A DNA stretch of 7,554 bases from Chitinophagaceae bacterium (GTDB lineage: Bacteria; Bacteroidota; Bacteroidia; Chitinophagales; Chitinophagaceae), in contig JACVCQ010000106.1 of assembly GCA_016741945.1 (NCBI GenBank), positions 1 through 7,554 of the forward strand, read 5' to 3'. Made by a program: the position numbers and the translations under genes. The notes beneath the pieces are model-generated. The model had not been told where the DNA came from, did no database searches, and saw only the letters and a program-made list of their open reading frames with translations. Positions 5,269-7,554 of this stretch are shown one piece after another. Position 1 is the stretch's first letter, and each line of letters begins with the position of its first letter.

Positions 5269-5700
5269 TCATAAAGAAAGATGCAGGATAGGGTAATCAT
5301 TGCCTTGTGCATCTTTTTCACTTCTGCCAATTTGTTTGAAACCCATTTTCAAATAAAATCCAACAGCATTTTTGTTTTGTTCATTGACATCTACAGTATG
5401 AGCGCTCAATTCATGGATGGCAAATTGAAGCAATAGTTTTCCTATCCCTTTTCCAAATACATCCGGATGAATAAAAAGCATTTCAATTTTTTGGTTGGCG
5501 ACACCGATAAAACCTATGATTTCATCCCGGTTATTTGTTACATGAAATACATCAACCTGGGGTAAATAATCTTGGATAAGTAATGGCTTGGTAATGATAG
5601 TGAAGTCTGGGGATAAAAAATGATGAGTAGCTAATACAGATTGCTGCCATACTGCTGCAATAGCTATATAATGTTCAGCAGTGGATGGATAAATTTTCAT
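5269..5700 (-). CDS. yjaB: GNAT acetyltransferase, YjaB-like
   Basis: A 143-aa cytoplasmic N-acetyltransferase of the GNAT superfamily, transferring acetyl from acetyl-CoA to an amine. It lines up end to end with what I recall of E. coli YjaB: VWQQSVLATHHFLSPDF (17-33), IIGFIGVANQKIEMLFIHPD (61-80), the acetyl-CoA pyrophosphate-binding loop VFGKGIGKLL (81-90, a GxGxG form of Q/RxxGxG/A), VDVNEQNKNAVGFYLKMGF (103-121, with Tyr116 as probable general acid) and the YPILHLSL end. E. coli YjaB has been reported to acetylate protein lysines; the substrate here is not known. It converges on the DUF1287 gene with one base between the stops, so no separate terminator fits. The -7 element TACTTTTG sits just upstream. 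Confidence 0.9.
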   Translation of the reverse strand: MKIYPSTAEHYIAIAAVWQQSVLATHHFLSPDFTIITKPLLIQDYLPQVDVFHVTNNRDEIIGFIGVANQKIEMLFIHPDVFGKGIGKLLLQFAIHELSAHTVDVNEQNKNAVGFYLKMGFKQIGRSEKDAQGNDYPILHLSL

Positions 5701-5713
5701 AGGTAAAAATAAT

Positions 5714-5721
5714 CAAAAGTA
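5714..5721 (-). promoter_or_regulatory. -7 promoter element of the GNAT gene
   Basis: On the minus strand this reads TACTTTTG, an exact TAnnTTTG match, 13 bases before the ATG at 5700. This gives a leader of under 10 bases if used, consistent with the missing Shine-Dalgarno. No -33 TTTG is found at the usual spacing. Confidence 0.45.
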
Positions 5722-6027
5722 CAATCTACACTCTTTGATTACTAACTGCAATTTGTGTTTGGACGAGTGCTGATAAGTTTAATACTAAACCAATGAATGA
5801 TGATGACAAGACGATATGTAATACATAAAAAAATATCGATCAAATAAAAGATCTTTTTTACTATTAGATTTTTAAAGAATCAGTATAGAAATGTTGTAAA
5901 ACAAATACAATAAGATTACGATTCGTTGAATTAAATGGATAGAAAATTTTGACATTTTCTTTTTTAAAAAAGTGAACCTTCCTTAAGCAATAACAAGGTG
6001 GGCTTTCATGTGTGAATCCTCTTTTTT

Positions 6028-6048
6028 ATTGAATCATTTCTATTCAAT
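6028..6048. other. Hairpin in the long leader region
   Basis: ATTGAAT (6028-6034) pairs perfectly with ATTCAAT (6042-6048) around a 7-base loop. A T-run (6022-6027) precedes it, so on the minus strand an A-rich stretch follows, and on the plus strand a loose T-rich stretch follows. A weak terminator or a protein site is possible; the AT-only stem is not strong evidence. Confidence 0.3.
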
Positions 6049-6119
6049 CAGTTCTTTCTTTAATGATATTTTATAGTGTTTTTAATTCCTTTTTAAGCCA
6101 TCTAAATGTTAAATAAGAG

Positions 6120-6127
6120 TAAGTTTG
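6120..6127 (+). promoter_or_regulatory. Candidate -7 element for the glycine-rich protein gene
   Basis: TAAGTTTG is an exact TAnnTTTG match in the orientation of the downstream gene, but it lies about 345 bases before the ATG at 6473 and lacks a clear -33 partner. If used, the transcript would start with the hairpins at 6132-6174. AT-rich context makes chance matches likely. Confidence 0.3.
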
Positions 6128-6131
6128 AATT

Positions 6132-6174
6132 AAGATTGATATTATTAACAATCTTCTTAGTCTCTCATTGAGAC
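6132..6174 (+). other. Two consecutive hairpins in the leader region
   Basis: AAGATTG (6132-6138) pairs perfectly with CAATCTT (6149-6155) around a 10-base loop. Four bases later GTCTC (6160-6164) pairs with GAGAC (6170-6174) around TCATT. They sit directly downstream of the TAAGTTTG element. They may be a structured mRNA leader or repressor sites; no known riboswitch consensus is recognised. Confidence 0.35.
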
Positions 6175-6216
6175 ATCCTTATCCTATATAAAAATTCTTC
6201 TAGAATTCTCTTATAC

Positions 6217-6259
6217 CTTAACATACTTGCTGTGTTAAGCGGATATCCTGTGTAAAGCC
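6217..6259 (+). other. Hairpin plus 12-bp direct repeat upstream of the glycine-rich protein gene
   Basis: CTTAACA (6217-6223) pairs perfectly with TGTTAAG (6233-6239) around a 9-base loop. Overlapping it, CTGTGTTAAGCG (6230-6241) recurs as CTGTGTAAAGCC (6248-6259), matching at 10 of 12 positions with an 18-base period. The combination of dyad and repeated half-site looks like a regulator binding region about 215-255 bases before the start codon, but no regulator is identified. Confidence 0.4.
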
Positions 6260-6472
6260 GAACCTAAACAACCGCTATGAATTGCACACAGCATCCGTAT
6301 ACACTGATCAATGGTGTTTTAATACAGGCATTGCTGTATGTTTTATCCACGCTTGTTTTCTTAACGTTCCGACAGAGATTCCATATTTTATATATATCAG
6401 CTGATACTACTTCTGACCGAAGTGGTATTTGTTTTTTTAACCCCTACCATACTAACCTGAAAACTTACAGTC

Positions 6473-7554
6473 ATGAATAACTTTACCCGATTAAAAGGTG
6501 GCATCCTACTATTAGTGCTGCTCACCGCTTTTAGTGCATTTCGTTCAAGTGAACGTTATGTTGTGAATAAGGGATTCGAAGATAAAGGCTGGTTTGTAAG
6601 TCCGGGTTCCAATAAATCTGTGAAAGACGCAACAAATGTGCGTCGAATGTCGGCAAGTTCATTCAAGACAGTTGCGCCTAAACCATCGTTTTCAGGTAAG
6701 TCTGTCATGGGTATGGGTAATGCTAATATTTCTCTTACCGTTCCGGGTAATATGAGTTTTAGCAATACGCCGGGTACTTGTGGCAGGGTGGTGACTTATC
6801 CTGCACCAACAGCTCAAGCCAATCCGGTTACGGTTGAATATGATTATACAGGGACTATTCAAACTTTTACGGTTCCTGCGGGGGTTACTTCTCTTACCAT
6901 TAAAGGAATTGGAGCAGATGGTGGTAATTCAACATCTTCAGGAGTGAATGGAGGAAGGGGCGCATCGCTTACAGGAACTTTTGCAGTAACACCGGGTCAA
7001 GTAATTTATATGGTGGTTGGTCAAAGAGGTTCTAATGATGAACCTGATTTTGGTTTGGGTGCTGCCGGTGGTGGTGGTGGTACTTATATCAGTGCAAGTC
7101 CATTTGGTATACTTGCCACGCCTATGATGGTAGCAGGTGGCGGTGGTGGAGCCGCAGCTATTGTAGACAATAATATCCATGCGAATGCCAATAGTATTGA
7201 TGGAAATTATGGTGTTACAGCTGATGGTGGAGATGGTGCATTAGGAACAGGCGGCTCTGGTGGTGAAGCCGGAAACAATAGTGGAGCGGGAGCCGGTTGG
7301 TTAACAGATGGACTGAGTGATATCAATTCAGGTGATTTGACCGGAGGATCGTCTCAGTTTGGGGTTAGTGCTTTTGCTGGGGGATCGCTTTTTGGAGTTA
7401 TATATGGTGGATATGGAGGTGGCGGTGCGGCAGGTTTTATCGGCGGCGGCGGCGGTGGCCGCGGCTTCGGCGGCGGCGGCGGTGGGGGTAATGGGGGTGG
7501 GGGGGGTGGGGGGTCGTTTTACTGGGGGGCCCAATCTCTTAAATTAACCTGTGT
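6473..7554 (+). CDS. Secreted glycine-rich protein with a partial HYR segment, 3' end missing
   Basis: An open frame of 360 codons running to the last base without a stop. Residues 1-23 form a signal peptide (basic start, then ILLLVLLTAFSAF), so the product is exported. Residues 87-114 (ISLTVPGNMSFSNT, then CGRVVTYPAPTA) resemble the first strands of a HYR domain, an immunoglobulin-like adhesion module, but the rest of that domain is absent. Residues 121-185 (VEYDYTGTIQTFTVPAGVTSLTIKGIGADGG, then LTGTFAVTPGQVIYMVVG) are the start of the bacterial glycine-rich beta domain found in large Bacteroidetes surface proteins, and from 198 on the sequence is glycine-rich (GGGGG, AGGGGGAAA, GGGGGGRGFGGGGGG). 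Such proteins often continue with more HYR repeats and a type IX secretion tail, not visible here. Near 7524-7545 the family-like reading switches frame, so base errors are likely there. Confidence 0.8.
   Translation, partial: MNNFTRLKGGILLLVLLTAFSAFRSSERYVVNKGFEDKGWFVSPGSNKSVKDATNVRRMSASSFKTVAPKPSFSGKSVMGMGNANISLTVPGNMSFSNTPGTCGRVVTYPAPTAQANPVTVEYDYTGTIQTFTVPAGVTSLTIKGIGADGGNSTSSGVNGGRGASLTGTFAVTPGQVIYMVVGQRGSNDEPDFGLGAAGGGGGTYISASPFGILATPMMVAGGGGGAAAIVDNNIHANANSIDGNYGVTADGGDGALGTGGSGGEAGNNSGAGAGWLTDGLSDINSGDLTGGSSQFGVSAFAGGSLFGVIYGGYGGGGAAGFIGGGGGGRGFGGGGGGGNGGGGGGGSFYWGAQSLKLTC
7440..7529 (+). repeat. GC-rich glycine-codon repeats with G-quadruplex-type G-runs
   Basis: Two runs of CGG/GGC triplets (about 7440-7455 and 7469-7482) are followed by G-runs of 5 (7484-7488), 5 (7493-7497), 8 (7499-7506) and 6 (7508-7513) bases separated by 1-4 base loops, with a further 6-G run at 7524-7529. 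The spacing fits a G-quadruplex on the coding strand. All lie in glycine codons of the surface protein gene. Upstream glycines use mostly GGT and GGA; here GGC and GGG dominate. Such sequence often breaks assemblies, which fits the window ending shortly after. Confidence 0.85.

Larger units (their letters stand above)
5701..6472. other. 772-bp AT-rich intergenic region without a supported gene
   Basis: No coding region is convincing here. The left part (5701-5990) is plain AT-rich DNA carrying the GNAT promoter. The right part (about 6020-6260) has four short hairpins, a candidate -7 element and a short direct repeat, described separately. A 67-codon frame at 6277-6480 overlaps the start of the next gene by 8 bases (ATGAATAA) but has no family signature, and its composition looks like chance. 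The region probably serves as promoter and a long leader for the glycine-rich protein gene. Confidence 0.6.

Noticed and set aside
6277..6480. 67-codon open frame overlapping the start of the glycine-rich gene (ATGAATAA)
   Set aside because: No signal peptide, motif or known family; it probably lies in the leader region. A coupled leader peptide cannot be excluded but is not supported.
6938..7534. Minus-strand and alternative-frame open frames in the glycine-rich region (6556-6765, 6938-7180, 7328-7534, 7359-7547)
   Set aside because: Low-complexity shadows (Thr/Ser-, Pro/Ala- or Val/Gly-rich) of the glycine-rich coding frame; only the end of 7359-7547 hints at a base indel in the real gene.

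Overview
The window looks like chromosomal DNA of a Bacteroidetes bacterium, most likely a member of the Chitinophagaceae or a close relative. This rests on three things. Start codons lack clear Shine-Dalgarno sequences. Several genes are preceded by the Bacteroidetes -7 promoter element TAnnTTTG, twice as the same longer word TATTTTTGCA. The protein set also fits: a HYR/glycine-rich secreted protein, a DUF1287 protein and a lysine-rich uncharacterised family that I associate with this phylum. Both ends cut through genes, so this may be a whole short contig. No placement below phylum level is proven here.

Layout, left to right. The 5' end of an ornithine aminotransferase gene (rocD) runs leftward off the window and meets an in-frame TAA at a position where the family normally has Lys. 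Next comes a membrane-anchored serine hydrolase of the beta-lactamase/6-aminohexanoate-dimer-hydrolase type. It is followed by a mirror-image array of 7-bp repeats able to fold into a long stem. Then come a family 2 glycosyltransferase with a forced TTG start, a 67-residue single-span membrane protein with its own promoter element, and a tRNA-Gly(GCC)/tRNA-Leu(TAA) pair with a terminator-like hairpin after each tRNA. A leftward uncharacterised 266-aa gene is divergent from a DUF1287 gene. The space between them holds phased 11-bp repeats of the GCGATAA type. The DUF1287 gene is complete except for a single in-frame TAA. It converges, one base apart, on a YjaB-like GNAT acetyltransferase. A 772-bp AT-rich gap with several hairpins and a short direct repeat leads into the window's last gene, a secreted glycine-rich protein with a partial HYR segment that runs off the right edge. 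That gene extends to the final base without a stop codon and ends in very GC-rich, G-run-laden sequence.

The genes do not form one pathway. They look like ordinary housekeeping and envelope functions in mostly single-gene units: cell-surface glycosylation, envelope hydrolase, secreted adhesin-like protein, protein or small-molecule acetylation, tRNAs. I found no convincing new multi-gene system. The points most worth a second look are the phased 11-bp repeat array, the inverted 7-bp repeat array, two in-frame TAA codons in otherwise well-conserved genes, the terminator between the two tRNAs with no room for a second promoter, and the structured leader plus G-quadruplex-prone repeats of the last gene. 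Sequencing or assembly error is a serious alternative for the features near both window ends.
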